This document shows, piece by piece, positions 1 through 9,095 of a stretch of 64,000 nucleotides of DNA. The position numbers and the translations under genes are program-made. Source of the DNA: Psoroptes ovis (lineage: Eukaryota > Arthropoda > Arachnida > Sarcoptiformes > Psoroptidae); contig PQWQ01000025.1 in the NCBI GenBank assembly GCA_002943765.1, positions 434,001-498,000 on the forward strand. The letters are read 5' to 3'. Every line of letters begins with the position of its first letter. The first letter of the stretch is position 1. Under the pieces are notes generated by a model. That model searched no databases and was not told the origin of the DNA. It saw only the letters and a list, made by a program, of their open reading frames with translations.

Positions 1-9
1 TTATTTCTA

Positions 10-90
10 TTAGGTTGTCCGGAAAGTTCATTCGGCTTATTCAATAGAGTTGCTCACGGAAAATTGGTCAAAACTTTACGGACAACCTAA
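10..90 (-). mobile_element. mariner-type MITE copy 1
   Basis: An 81-bp inverted-repeat element that begins TTAGGTTGTCCGGAAAGTT and ends with the matching inverted terminus. The asymmetric middle reads in the order TTCGGCTTA..., TTGGTCAAAA, here called minus orientation. It lies at the window edge, 1 kb from the nearest gene. Confidence 0.9.
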
Positions 91-455
91 ATATTTTCAT
101 TCATTTTCAATGAATTACAATTTTCGATGTTTCGATGACTCAATGTTTGTTTTTAATTTGTTTTTTTTCTTTGGTTTGTTTATCGTTGTTTGGTTGGTTG
201 ATGTCTAAGATGTTTTTAATGTTGCAAATGTTGACATTGATCAATTTGTTCAGTTTGCTCAATGCATTGAATAAATGAATCAATGAATGAATGTAAGAAT
301 GTGAACAACCGAACAATTTTATTTCAATGATTTAAGTTGATATTTTGTTGCAGGTAAACAGCAGATAATCGATTAATTTACAAGATTGTATGTGTTACAA
401 GCCTATTACGCGTGGGTAGATTGAGAAAAAATTGATTTTTTGAATTAAAATATAT
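91..455. other. intergenic, no feature seen
   Basis: AT-rich sequence with TTTG/GTTT-rich runs and imperfect ATGAATGAATG repeats near 275-300. I see no reading frame or RNA gene that I could support. Confidence 0.6.
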
Positions 456-535
456 TAAGGTTGTCCGAAAAGTTTATTCCGCTTAATCAATAGAATTGTT
501 CATGAAAATCGGCCAAAACTTTTCGGACAACCTAA
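456..535 (-). mobile_element. mariner-type MITE copy 2
   Basis: Termini AAGGTTGTCCGAAAAGTT and AACTTTTCGGACAACCT are present, with the standard inner asymmetric region in minus orientation. Confidence 0.9.
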
Positions 536-1116
536 AATATTGATATGAATAAAGTTAATTTATACAAACTTTTTTCTTTTGCGCGACATTTTTATAATAA
601 TAATAATTGAGAAAATGATAATGATTTTCGATTGATATTTTGAATTTTGAAATTTTTCATAGAATTCACTTTATTGATGATAATTTGCCGATAAATAATT
701 CGGCATTGATTGCCGACCAAAGTTGCCATAATGTTTGAAAATTGATTTCGTCGAATTGATTTCTTGTGATTCTCTCGAAATTTTTCGAGCAAATTCCATA
801 GATTTCATTTGATTTCAGCCAAAATAGAAATTAATTTCCTGAATCAAAAAAAAAAAAAAAAAAAAAATTCCCTGGAAAAAAAATTGAAATAAGAAAAATT
901 AATAAGAAAAAAAAATCAAATTATCGAACTTGTTTTACATGGAAACTTGTCGGCTTTGTATGTATGTATACAAGGCGATTGCACTCAAGGCTATACATAT
1001 TGTACAGTTGTACGCGTACCAAAAATCGGTCGAATTCCAAGAGTTGTTTGGTGGTTGATTTCGAAATTCATTGTTTGGTATAATTTCAGCCAAAATTTTG
1101 ACCAATTTCAATAAAA
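536..1116. other. 5' flank of the STMP1-like gene
   Basis: AT-rich. It contains an A-homopolymer of about 20 bp at 847-867. A 66-codon minus-strand open frame at 592-792 has no recognisable features and I do not accept it as a gene. The last ~100 bp are the likely promoter and 5' UTR of the small gene that starts at 1117. Confidence 0.5.
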
Positions 1117-1344
1117 ATGCTTCGCAGTTTCATCATATTTTCAGCTGGCATTTATACCGGTATCTACCTACAACAAAATCATTCGAATGATTTACCGAAA
1201 TTGAGCTCACCTGAAGATTTGTTGGAGCGATTTCACCGTTTTTACATGGATTACATGGATGAACATTGGCGAAAATATCGGCACCACAAAAGTTCGAAGC
1301 ATCGGTCATCATCCAAAGACACTAATGATGATCCATTTGATTAG
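1117..1344 (+). CDS. STMP1-like short mitochondrial membrane micropeptide
   Basis: Predicted 75-residue protein. Its N-terminus shows the pattern MLxxFxxFxxGxYxGIYLxQN (residues 1-21), then a Pro-Leu-containing linker and a charged helix. This fits the DUF4535 family, whose vertebrate member STMP1 (47 aa) is a one-pass inner mitochondrial membrane micropeptide with the same Gly-spaced helix followed by YLxQN. The family role is tied to respiratory-chain assembly and mitochondrial dynamics. This copy is longer, with a His/Lys/Ser-rich C-terminal extension (about residues 50-75). The start is the first ATG after an A-rich leader. A single exon is assumed. The alternative is an unrelated one-helix membrane protein. 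Confidence 0.6.
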   Translation: MLRSFIIFSAGIYTGIYLQQNHSNDLPKLSSPEDLLERFHRFYMDYMDEHWRKYRHHKSSKHRSSSKDTNDDPFD

Positions 1345-1627
1345 GGACTGATTGATGCGAAGACGTGATAGGACAATGAACAAATGAGAACAATGAGAAC
1401 AAATAACAAAGAAAATTTGGGCGCAAAAATTCCGCAGAAAAAAAAGTTCGAAAATTCGAAAAAACTATTTCGACACAAATGATTGAATTAAAAAAAAATA
1501 GAAACGGACACTGTCAAGTGCTGCCATCTGTCGATTTTCAAAATAACTATTTGTGTACCAATTTCTATTTTTTTATATCTGTTTCCTTGATTTTCTAATT
1601 TTTGAAATTTAAAATTATAATTAAAAA
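1345..1627. other. intergenic between two plus-strand genes
   Basis: 283 bp of A-rich sequence holding the 3' end of the micropeptide gene and the 5' flank of the Ig-domain gene. No TATA box close to the second ATG is convincing. Confidence 0.4.
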
Positions 1628-3054
1628 ATGCAATTAATTATGATAATAATTACAATAATTCAATTGTTAATCAATTCAGCTGCAAGTGAATCAACGTCGT
1701 ATTTAAACATTGTAAATGATGAAGGTGAAATATTGAATGAATCAGCCGTAGGACCGTTTGAGCCCGGTTCAAATTTGAATTTAAGCTGTTTAACCGACGG
1801 TAATTCAACATTGAAATGGTACCAAATGGCCTTGGACACTGGTCAAATCATTGATTTAAACAGCTCGATCAACATCGATAATCAATTCGATACCAAATAT
1901 CGATTGCAGCTGAAGAATCTTTCATCAACCGTGTCTTCTTGGCGATATTATTGTCAGTCATCGATTTTCAAAAAAACCTGGGTACAAATCGTCGTAAATC
2001 TATCATTTCGAATTCGATTAATCAAATCAGCCGATCCCGATGATTTCAATAATGTTCGAAATTCGAACGATTCAACAATCATAATCAAAGCTAATCGATT
2101 GTATCAATTCGAATGTTACGCCACTGATCTTGATGATGGCCAATATGAATTATCACGGCTACAATGTTCATCGCGTATGAATGATGGCCAAGAAATTGAA
2201 CTGATCCACTCAATTAATGGTTCCAGGTTCGAATTCGAATCCAAAATTGGTGAATTTGGTGATCTCTTTCAGCTGATTTGTTGGATTGATTATTACACTG
2301 ACATCGATCGGCGTCTGCTACAAAAATCCACCGTAATTCAATCGATTGCCGTTCATTGTGAGTCAATTTTGAGTTAATTCACCTGAATTTGGCTTAAAAT
2401 TCTTTATTTTTTTCGAATCTAGATTCAAATATAACCCTTGAATCAGCTGATAACAACAATTTAATCTGTCGAATACAATCAAATCCACCGATACGCACTG
2501 TTCAATGGTATATTGATGGAAAATTACTGTTGAAAACACGGTCATTCAAACCAGTTGGCCATAATATGAATGAATCCAGTTTGAATCTGACAAATTTCAA
2601 TCGAAAACTCTTGGAAAATGGCCAAAAAACGATTCGATTCAGGTGCGAGGGTCGAAATTTGAATGGTCAAACATTGACATCAGCTGATTTGATCATCGAT
2701 AAATACGATGATGACCAATCGAATGATGGTCATATCGATAATTATTACCATTATCAGCTGTTTATTGCGTTCGTTATCATCGTTATGATGATCAACTTGG
2801 TCATCGTGGCCATAATTGTCATTCTAATCAAATGTTATGGCCGCAATTTTCGTCCAAAACATCGATTTGACATGGCCCGATACATCTTGAGTTTCAAACA
2901 TCGAACACAAGGGAAAAATGACCAAAATCCGCCCACAAATCGAGCCAACATGTCGGCATGTATAACTGAATTGGCTCAACGATTATCATCGATCAACAAT
3001 GATCGACAAAAACAATCGATAGCCACCACCTTATTATATGAAACATCGATTTGA
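1628..3054 (+). CDS. Ig-like type I membrane protein
   Basis: Two exons, 1628-2357 and 2423-3054, joined across a 65-bp GTGAGT...TCTAG intron (phase 1), give 453 residues. Residues 1-20 form a signal peptide (Met-Gln-Leu then an Ile-rich core). Three Ig-like segments follow. The first has the Cys...Trp-Tyr...Tyr-Tyr-Cys pattern (LSC ... KWYQ ... RYYC). The second is divergent, with paired Cys. The third has CRIQSNPPIRTVQWY and ends RFRCEG. A hydrophobic helix at about 356-379 is the membrane anchor, followed by a basic cytoplasmic tail of about 74 residues. Many N-x-S/T sites fit a surface location. It belongs to the broad cell-adhesion/receptor Ig superfamily; I recognise no specific orthologue. 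Confidence 0.85.
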
Positions 3055-3107
3055 ATCGATGGTGTTTTTCGAAAACAATATGTTTTCTTTGAAAAATTTT
3101 TTCCTTG

Positions 3108-3113
3108 AATAAA
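3108..3113 (+). terminator. polyadenylation signal of the Ig gene
   Basis: AATAAA lies 54 bases after the stop codon, in a T-rich context, and ahead of a MITE that begins at 3149. Confidence 0.6.
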
Positions 3114-3148
3114 AATTATTTATTTATATGAAAATTATCTGATTCAAT

Positions 3149-3224
3149 AGGTTGCCCGAAAAGTTTTGGCCGATTTTCATGAGCAACTCTATTGATTAAG
3201 CCGAATTAACTTTTCGGACAACCT
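3149..3224 (+). mobile_element. mariner-type MITE copy 3
   Basis: Plus-orientation copy (TTTTGGCCGATTTTCATGAG in the first half). It sits between the Ig gene polyadenylation signal and the ALDH promoter. Confidence 0.9.
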
Positions 3225-3292
3225 TAATAAAATGTTTACATCGACAATAATCGATGTCGTTCTTGGGGATTCAAAATTCGAATGTTTTTGCG

Positions 3293-3333
3293 TATAAAAT
3301 GGTTCGAATTCGATGATATTCGGCTGCCATTCC
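3293..3333 (+). promoter_or_regulatory. candidate TATA core promoter of ALDH
   Basis: TATAAAAT at 3293-3300 is followed about 30-36 bp downstream by CCATTCC, a plausible initiator. This lies about 60 bp ahead of the ATG at 3392. Distances fit a TATA promoter with a short 5' UTR. Confidence 0.45.
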
Positions 3334-3391
3334 ATTGAATGATCCATGATTTCATTGAATCTGTTTGAATTCCGAACTTTGAACCCGCAAA

Positions 3392-4915
3392 ATGATCAAA
3401 GAACCTGAAATCAAATACACCCAGCTATTCATCAATGGCGAATTTCGCAATTCAAGCAACGGCGCAACATTCGAAACCTATAGCCCCTACACTGAACGAT
3501 TAATCACCCGTATTCAACAAGCATCGCTGGATGATATTAATCAAACGGTACGTATAGCACGTGCTGCCCATGGTAAATGGTCATCGATGCCTTCAACTGA
3601 TCGGGCATCGTTTTTGTTCAAATTAGCCGATTTGATCGAAGCGAACCATGAATATATTGCCCGACTGGATTCATTCGAAAATGGAATCCATGTACGTGAA
3701 ATGAGCCATACATCAATGGCTGCAGCTTCGATATTTCGTTATTATGCTGGTTTAGCTGATAAAATTAAAGGTGAAACCCTGACGACTAGTTGTGGTGATG
3801 ATCGACTGATGTCGTTGACCATTCGAATGTCAATGGGTGTATGCGCTATCATTATACCATGGAATAGTCCAACATTGATGTTGGCCAAAACTGTTGCACC
3901 GGCCTTAGCTTGCGGTAATGTTTGCATCGTAAAACCGGCCGAACAAACATCGTTATCCGCATTGTTCATCGGTCATTTGACAACACTGATCGATGATTTC
4001 CCGCCAGGTATTTTCAACGTATTAACAGGCCTCGGGAAAGATGTCGGTGAACCACTGGCGCGACATATGCGAATTGATAAAATTACATTCACTGGGTCGA
4101 CTGAAATTGGTCAGCTGATTATGAAATCATCGGCTGAATCCAATTTGAAACATGTTACACTGGAATTGGGCGGTAAAAACCCGCTGGTCATCATGGATGA
4201 TGTTCCTGATGTGGCCAAAGCAGCACGATTAGCCACCAACGCTATTTTCGTATCGAATGGACAAGTTTGTTGCTGTGGTAGTTTGACATATGTACATGAA
4301 AATATTTATGATCAATTCATAGCCGAATGTCGAAAAATAGCCTTAAATCGTCGTCAAGGTAATCCATTGGACCCTAGTACTGAACTAGGACCACAAGTTG
4401 ATCAACAATCGGTGAATAAAATCATGGAAATGATTCGAAAAGGCATGGAACAAGGCGCTCGGCTGATTTGTGGTGGTCGACAAGGTTTGATGAGGCCAAT
4501 CACCAATGATAATAATCACAGTGAACGTTATTTCATTCAACCAACGATATTCGCTGATGTTAAAGAATCAATGGTCATTGGTTGCGAAGAAATATTTGGA
4601 CCTGTACAATCAATCGTGAAATTCACCGATTTGAACGAAGTAATCGAACATACGAATCGTTTTAATCGATTTGGTTTGAGTGCAGGCATAGTGACTGAAA
4701 ACATCCATAGCGCATTGCGGTTTGCCCGTGCAATTCATGCCGGTACATGTTGGATTAATTGTTATTTTGTCGTACGGCCACAAACACCATTCGGTGGCTT
4801 TAAAATGTCCGGTATTGGACGTGAATTCGGCGAAGAAGCTATTAGGGAGTATATGCAAACGAAGACTATTTCAATCAATTTGAATCGATGCGATGAAGGT
4901 TATTTATTTGGTTGA
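3392..4915 (+). CDS. aldehyde dehydrogenase, ALDH1/2-type
   Basis: Intronless frame of 507 residues, the usual family length (about 500). It oxidises aldehydes to carboxylates with NAD(P)+. Visible landmarks are IKYTQLFINGEF at the start (ALDH1/2-like), PWNSP with Asn158, KPAEQT with Lys181 (cofactor binding), FTGSTEIG in the Rossmann fold near 233-240, the general base Glu258 in LELGGKNP, and the nucleophile Cys293 in NGQVCCCGS. The C-terminal PFGGFKMSGIGRE motif is present. There is no targeting peptide, so a cytosolic enzyme is likely. Lack of introns, when neighbours have them, may reflect retroposition or simple intron loss. Substrate class (retinal-like or general aldehyde) cannot be told from sequence. 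Confidence 0.93.
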   Translation: MIKEPEIKYTQLFINGEFRNSSNGATFETYSPYTERLITRIQQASLDDINQTVRIARAAHGKWSSMPSTDRASFLFKLADLIEANHEYIARLDSFENGIHVREMSHTSMAAASIFRYYAGLADKIKGETLTTSCGDDRLMSLTIRMSMGVCAIIIPWNSPTLMLAKTVAPALACGNVCIVKPAEQTSLSALFIGHLTTLIDDFPPGIFNVLTGLGKDVGEPLARHMRIDKITFTGSTEIGQLIMKSSAESNLKHVTLELGGKNPLVIMDDVPDVAKAARLATNAIFVSNGQVCCCGSLTYVHENIYDQFIAECRKIALNRRQGNPLDPSTELGPQVDQQSVNKIMEMIRKGMEQGARLICGGRQGLMRPITNDNNHSERYFIQPTIFADVKESMVIGCEEIFGPVQSIVKFTDLNEVIEHTNRFNRFGLSAGIVTENIHSALRFARAIHAGTCWINCYFVVRPQTPFGGFKMSGIGREFGEEAIREYMQTKTISINLNRCDEGYLFG

Positions 4916-4980
4916 AATCGAATGAATTGAATTAAATTACAAAATTTGTTGAAATCTTTGAGATTCGATGAATGATTTTT

Positions 4981-5062
4981 TTAGGTTGTCCGAAAAGTTC
5001 ATTCGGCTTTATCGATTGAAGTTGCTCATGTAAATCGGCCAAAACTTTTCGGACAACCTAAT
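4981..5062 (-). mobile_element. mariner-type MITE copy 4
   Basis: Nearly consensus copy in minus orientation. It fills most of the 152-bp gap between the convergent ALDH and SNIP1 stop codons and ends 6 bp from the SNIP1 stop. Confidence 0.92.
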
Positions 5063-5067
5063 ATAGA

Positions 5068-5976
5068 CTAATCACCTGATTGAGCATGCAGCAGCACATA
5101 TTCACGTGTACTGAAACCGAATTTAATCACATCTTTTTCGAATAGCTCCACATATCGTCGAGGTTCGATTTTTTGATGATTTATGTACGTCCCATTGGCT
5201 GAATCCAAGTCGATTAAATATGGCCGAATACGTTTCTTTCGCTGATGGCCACCACCAGTTTCATCATCAGCTGATTGATCAATGGGTTCTTCGATGGCCC
5301 GGTACTGAAGAACGGCATGTTGCTTTGAACACGATGGATGATCGATCGGTATGTCGGCCACACGACGTTCCCGGCCGAACAAATATGCACTTTGACCGTG
5401 GACATTGATATGTTCCAACGCTTCGGATCCTTTGAACGGATACAGCCGCCAATGTTTCGATGGTTTTTTCGCTTCAGGTGGTTCATTGTATTTGATGACA
5501 ATCCCGTTGAATGTATTTGTATCACGTGCTAATGCACCTGTTAGCTCGAAATTTGGCCGAATTTCTGGCGCTGGTTCTTTGGGCTGGTCATTAGCGTTTT
5601 CAGCTGTTTTAGGCCGTTCACGGCTCGAATTTTCGTTTCTATGCTCGAAAGCATTGGCAGGCCGGTGCCTCTGATGAGGCCTTGGGCTACGGCTACGGCT
5701 CGGATTCCGGCGATGGTCATCGAATCGACGATCATTAGAATGTCTTTTATGTCCAAAATCTCGTCTGGAACCCTGGTCATATGATGATCGCTGATTTCGA
5801 GCTTTTTCTTTCAATTCACGTAGAGTATATTCCTTGTCGCGGTGTCTGTGGCCGCGTTGGGGCGATGTTGATGATGATCGGCGGTGACCGGCAGATCGGT
5901 GGTCACTATGGCCCCTTCGGTCATCATATTTGTCCTCTGATCTTCTTGATGATCGATGTTTACGATGTTTTTCCAT
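5068..5976 (-). CDS. SNIP1: SNIP1, FHA-domain nuclear protein
   Basis: Single-exon frame of 302 residues. The N-terminal third is Arg/Ser/His/Asp-rich (RS-like, about 1-130). It is followed by the SNIP1 signature around residues 140-190 (ELTGALARDTNTFNGIV, then KHWRLYPFKG). A forkhead-associated domain completes the protein: YLFGRERRVADIPIDHPSCS, KQHAVLQYR, and DLDSANGTYIN. The family protein is a nuclear component of the RES/spliceosome and a partner of SMAD and NF-kB regulators; its FHA domain binds phosphothreonine. The Arg of FGRER and the SxxH and NGTYIN segments needed for that are intact. It is shorter than the human protein (396 aa), mostly in the RS-like region. It is divergent with DDX28 across 134 bp. 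Confidence 0.92.
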   Translation of the reverse strand: MEKHRKHRSSRRSEDKYDDRRGHSDHRSAGHRRSSSTSPQRGHRHRDKEYTLRELKEKARNQRSSYDQGSRRDFGHKRHSNDRRFDDHRRNPSRSRSPRPHQRHRPANAFEHRNENSSRERPKTAENANDQPKEPAPEIRPNFELTGALARDTNTFNGIVIKYNEPPEAKKPSKHWRLYPFKGSEALEHINVHGQSAYLFGRERRVADIPIDHPSCSKQHAVLQYRAIEEPIDQSADDETGGGHQRKKRIRPYLIDLDSANGTYINHQKIEPRRYVELFEKDVIKFGFSTREYVLLHAQSGD

Positions 5977-6110
5977 TAGTTTTCGTCAAAATAATTTTAG
6001 AAAACAAAAAGTAAACAAAAAAAATTCAAAGTCGTCCTTTATGAACAGGACAAAAGTCACATGTTTTTAGTGATTTTTTTTCGAATTTTGTAAACAAAAC
6101 ACAAAAAAAA
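5977..6110. promoter_or_regulatory. shared SNIP1/DDX28 divergent promoter
   Basis: Only 134 bp separate the two divergent ATGs, so both promoters and both 5' UTRs must lie here or overlap the genes. The stretch is A/T-rich and contains a CACATG E-box-like site. No TATA box is convincing on either strand. Confidence 0.6.
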
Positions 6111-7922
6111 ATGCTGAATCCACGAATCAGCGGCCGATTTTGGCCGCAAATCCTTGTCGATTATCGGCTGTTATCGTCGACGACCAGTGTTACCACCACC
6201 AACAATGAAATACCAGTGATAAAACTGCCGAAATACATGGAAAATCACCTTGGGCAACATTTGTATCGTGAACATCGAAAAAGTAATTTAATCACCAAGA
6301 AACGTCAAAAATCAATTAATTCGACCACCACCGCTAATTCATTAAATCCAAAACATTTGCGGCAAAAAGTGATTAGTTGGACTGGTGGTGATAAGAAACT
6401 GTTTCATTATTATGGTCAACGATATTCATTGGCCAATCAAGCTGATTTACCATTGATTTCGAAATTTTTCTTGAAAGAAACTTCGAATGGTCATTGTATG
6501 ATTGTACATAATCTGAATGAAACGAATAACCCTTCCTTAGTCAATAACCAGGGTATAACCTTTGAATCGCTTGGACTGAATCCAAAGCTAATTGAATCTA
6601 TTCATGAATTATTATCAAATGGTCATCCAAATACGAAAATACAACCATCAACCATTCAATCAGCTGTCATACCACTGATTATCCAACACAAAAATGTCCT
6701 GTTTTCTTCGGAAACTGGTAGCGGCAAGACTTTGGCTTATCTGGCCCCAATCATACAGCTGATCGACCGTAATAAAGCTTCAAATCAACAAAATCAGGTC
6801 AAAAGACGGTCTAAGCATCCATATGGGTTGATTGTGACACCATCCAGAGAATTATGTGAACAAATCGGTACCGTAGCTCATTGTTTGACTCGTAATTCAT
6901 CGGTCGGTGTTGCCACAATGATTGGTGGACTGCCTAAACATCTTACACATACGGGTAATGACCTTATCATCACCACAATCGGTATGATTGAATCACATTT
7001 GAACACTGGTGTTTATTCATTACGTTCGTTGAATCATTTGGTGTTGGATGAGGCGGATACCTTGTTGGATGATTCATTCGCATATGAAACCATGGACATT
7101 TTGGGAAGCTTGAACGTAAGTTCTTGGATTGAATTCGAGCGTAAATCTAATCATTTATCGTTATTTCAGATAAATCACGGTCAAAATAGCGAAGAAACAG
7201 CTGATCAGCCCCAACAACAACCACACCAGTTGAATGGTACACAATTAATTTGTTGCAGTGCAACAATGCCAACAACAATCGATTCGACTATCGGTTCGTT
7301 AATCGATTTGACCACCGATATCGATCAAATATCGACCAATCATCTGCACATGCTGCGAACCAATGTTAAACATCGATTTTTTCGTGTGAATCGCCATAAA
7401 AAACATCTGAAATTACTGGAATTACTCTTTGAATGTCGTTCTCGGCGTCAATCAGTGATAATATTCGCCAATCGTATCGATTGTATCGATTGGTTGTATA
7501 AATTCTTGAATGAAAATTCATTTCCATGCTTGCGATTAACGTCTCGTATGGATGAAGAAGAACGATATGAATCATTTCGATTATTTCAACAAAATCAAGA
7601 TTATCAAATATTGATCAGTACTGATATTGGGTCACGTGGTCTCGATACTAAACACGTGCAACATGTTATCAATTATGATTGTCCACATTTTGTGTCGGAT
7701 TACATTCACCGGTCAGGACGTACTGGCCGTTTAGGATCCGATAGAATTGGTTATGTATCAACATTGATCTCATACAAACCTGATGCATATATGCTCATGG
7801 ATCTGGAACGATCAATACGGCTGAATCGACCGATAGCCGCTGTGAATGCAAATATCAAGTCACAGCTAAGTCAAAATCGTATGGATAAATGGAAGAAATA
7901 TCAAAGAAATCTAGACAAATAA
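6111..7922 (+). CDS. DDX28: DEAD-box RNA helicase DDX28-like (mitochondrial)
   Basis: Open for 603 residues, but GTAAGT at 7116 and TTATTTCAG ending at 7169 mark a likely 54-bp phase-0 intron, giving 585 residues when spliced. All helicase motifs are present: Q-like motif before SSETGSGKT (Walker A), TPSREL, TIGM, VLDEADTLL, SAT, IIFANR, SRMDEEER, STDIGSRGLD and HRSGRTGRLG. The N-terminus is rich in Arg/Ser/Thr with few acids, fitting a mitochondrial presequence. The overall pattern is closest to DDX28, which acts in assembly of the mitochondrial large ribosomal subunit. The Gln-rich insert right after the intron is lineage-specific. It is convergent with ANAPC13. Confidence 0.85.
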   Translation: MLNPRISGRFWPQILVDYRLLSSTTSVTTTNNEIPVIKLPKYMENHLGQHLYREHRKSNLITKKRQKSINSTTTANSLNPKHLRQKVISWTGGDKKLFHYYGQRYSLANQADLPLISKFFLKETSNGHCMIVHNLNETNNPSLVNNQGITFESLGLNPKLIESIHELLSNGHPNTKIQPSTIQSAVIPLIIQHKNVLFSSETGSGKTLAYLAPIIQLIDRNKASNQQNQVKRRSKHPYGLIVTPSRELCEQIGTVAHCLTRNSSVGVATMIGGLPKHLTHTGNDLIITTIGMIESHLNTGVYSLRSLNHLVLDEADTLLDDSFAYETMDILGSLNVSSWIEFERKSNHLSLFQINHGQNSEETADQPQQQPHQLNGTQLICCSATMPTTIDSTIGSLIDLTTDIDQISTNHLHMLRTNVKHRFFRVNRHKKHLKLLELLFECRSRRQSVIIFANRIDCIDWLYKFLNENSFPCLRLTSRMDEEERYESFRLFQQNQDYQILISTDIGSRGLDTKHVQHVINYDCPHFVSDYIHRSGRTGRLGSDRIGYVSTLISYKPDAYMLMDLERSIRLNRPIAAVNANIKSQLSQNRMDKWKKYQRNLDK

Positions 7923-7929
7923 ATTTTCT

Positions 7930-8012
7930 TGGTTGGCTGTCCGAAAAGTTCATTCGGCTTAATCACAATAGAGTTGCTTTTGTAAATCGGCCAAAACTTT
8001 CTGGACAACCTA
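7930..8012 (-). mobile_element. mariner-type MITE copy 5
   Basis: The copy begins 7 bp after the DDX28 stop codon, so it is almost certainly transcribed in the 3' UTR. Its left terminus reads GGTTGGCTGTCCG instead of AGGTTGTCCG. Confidence 0.88.
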
Positions 8013-8015
8013 AAA

Positions 8016-8031
8016 TTTATTTATGAATAAA
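8016..8031. terminator. back-to-back polyadenylation signals for DDX28 and ANAPC13
   Basis: TTTATTTATGAATAAA gives AATAAA on the plus strand (8026-8031) for DDX28 and AATAAA on the minus strand (8016-8021) for ANAPC13. It lies between their stops and just beside the MITE. Confidence 0.6.
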
Positions 8032-8041
8032 TATTTCGAAA

Positions 8042-8266
8042 TTAATTCAATATGGCATCAGTTGCAATTGTTTGCAGCGCTAAATCTGTCCATTTCAGAT
8101 CTAATTCTTTCAGTGTTTCATTGGTTGTACCATTATCTGGTTCAGGGTCAGGTAAATGAATGTTTGGTACGAAAATATCTTCTTTCGGCAAGCTCGATAC
8201 ATCAGCACGCCATGTTGAATCGATCAAAAATGTTAGCCGGCCATTTCGAATCAGTTCACTGTCCAT
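8042..8266 (-). CDS. ANAPC13: ANAPC13, anaphase-promoting complex subunit 13
   Basis: 74 residues, the same length as the vertebrate protein. The match runs end to end: MDSE start, DGR-like NGR, LID..WR, an acidic turn, LPDPEPDNG and the signature KWTDLALQ near the C-terminus. Apc13 stabilises the TPR-lobe subunits of the anaphase-promoting ubiquitin ligase. It is a single exon whose ATG at 8266 needs no choice. It shares a 390-bp divergent promoter region with the small gene at 8657. Confidence 0.93.
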   Translation of the reverse strand: MDSELIRNGRLTFLIDSTWRADVSSLPKEDIFVPNIHLPDPEPDNGTTNETLKELDLKWTDLALQTIATDAILN

Positions 8267-8656
8267 CGTTGGATTTTTGATAATTTTGAGCCAAATTACG
8301 GATCAATAACGAACAGAATTAAATTTAATTCAATTTAATTCGATTAAATCTTGAGAGAAAATTCAAAACAATCAATTTTCATGTCAAAAAATAAACACGA
8401 GGTAATTAGTGACTTTTCAAGCCAACAGATAGCGCCACTGATCACCAAGAAAATTTCACCAGCAAAAAAATTCGAAAATTTTTGGCGGTTTAAAAGAAGG
8501 TGAAATTCAGAGCTAAAAAAATTTTCAAAATTTGAATTTTGCTGATTTCTGTTTTACTTTGTTGTTTGATTTTAGTTTATTCAGTGTGTATTGAATTCCG
8601 AATTATTTCTGTTGAATTTGTGATCGTTTATTGTGCCACTGCCTTATTATTAACAA
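8267..8656. promoter_or_regulatory. divergent promoter region ANAPC13 / small Trp-rich gene
   Basis: This 390-bp A/T-rich stretch separates two divergent genes. A GC-richer segment, ACAGATAGCGCCACTGATC, stands out near 8425. I see no TATA box. Confidence 0.4.
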
Positions 8657-8974
8657 ATGAACACAGCAAAACAACAAACACCGGGCGCTGAAAATCGCCC
8701 GGTTGGCATCTACCGCAAAATGAGCCGAAATTATCGTACTCTAGCCCGATTCACCAAGCAAGACTGGCTTCACGGGCCAATCGAAAATTGGGGCTGGGGC
8801 TATGCATGGGGATACAGGCGTGCTCAGTATCATTTTATCGAACGACTTGAACGATGTTTATTTGGCCGTAATCGTTTATATGGTCGCCGTAGTGATAATG
8901 GCGGCTCATCATCACCTGGTCAAAAGCAACAAGGTCAACGAACAGTGAAAGCAACAGTTAAGACCTCGAAATGA
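8657..8974 (+). CDS. unrecognised small Trp/Tyr-rich basic protein
   Basis: 105 residues in one exon, followed by AATAAA. I do not recognise the family. The middle (about 38-60) carries a striking aromatic block (WLHGPIENWGWGYAWGYRRA), followed by RLERCLFGRNRLYGRR and a low-complexity Gly/Ser/Gln tail. The protein is strongly basic and has no obvious signal peptide or long hydrophobic helix. The codon pattern, clean start, poly(A) signal and spacing to its neighbours all support a real gene. The compact, basic, aromatic layout recalls small mitochondrial proteins, but that is only an impression. Confidence 0.7.
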   Translation: MNTAKQQTPGAENRPVGIYRKMSRNYRTLARFTKQDWLHGPIENWGWGYAWGYRRAQYHFIERLERCLFGRNRLYGRRSDNGGSSSPGQKQQGQRTVKATVKTSK

Positions 8975-9035
8975 AGCTTGAATTTAATTCTGAGCTTTTT
9001 CAATCCAAATTCCATGTTTTTGAATGAAGAACTTC

Positions 9036-9041
9036 AATAAA
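9036..9041 (+). terminator. polyadenylation signal of the small Trp-rich gene
   Basis: AATAAA lies 62 bases past the stop codon at 8974. Confidence 0.6.
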
Positions 9042-9095
9042 ATGTATCAGATCTAAGAAATCTTTAAGAAATCTCTAATAAAGTCCCCGAAGAAA

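Noticed and set aside
592..792. 66-codon minus-strand frame near the left edge
   Set aside because: Basic/Ile/Asn-rich composition without a recognisable domain or gene signals.
3392..4915. Bacterial horizontal transfer of the intronless ALDH gene
   Set aside because: The N- and C-terminal sequence runs look like animal ALDH1/2, codon and base composition match the neighbours, and SNIP1 and SRP54 here are intronless too.
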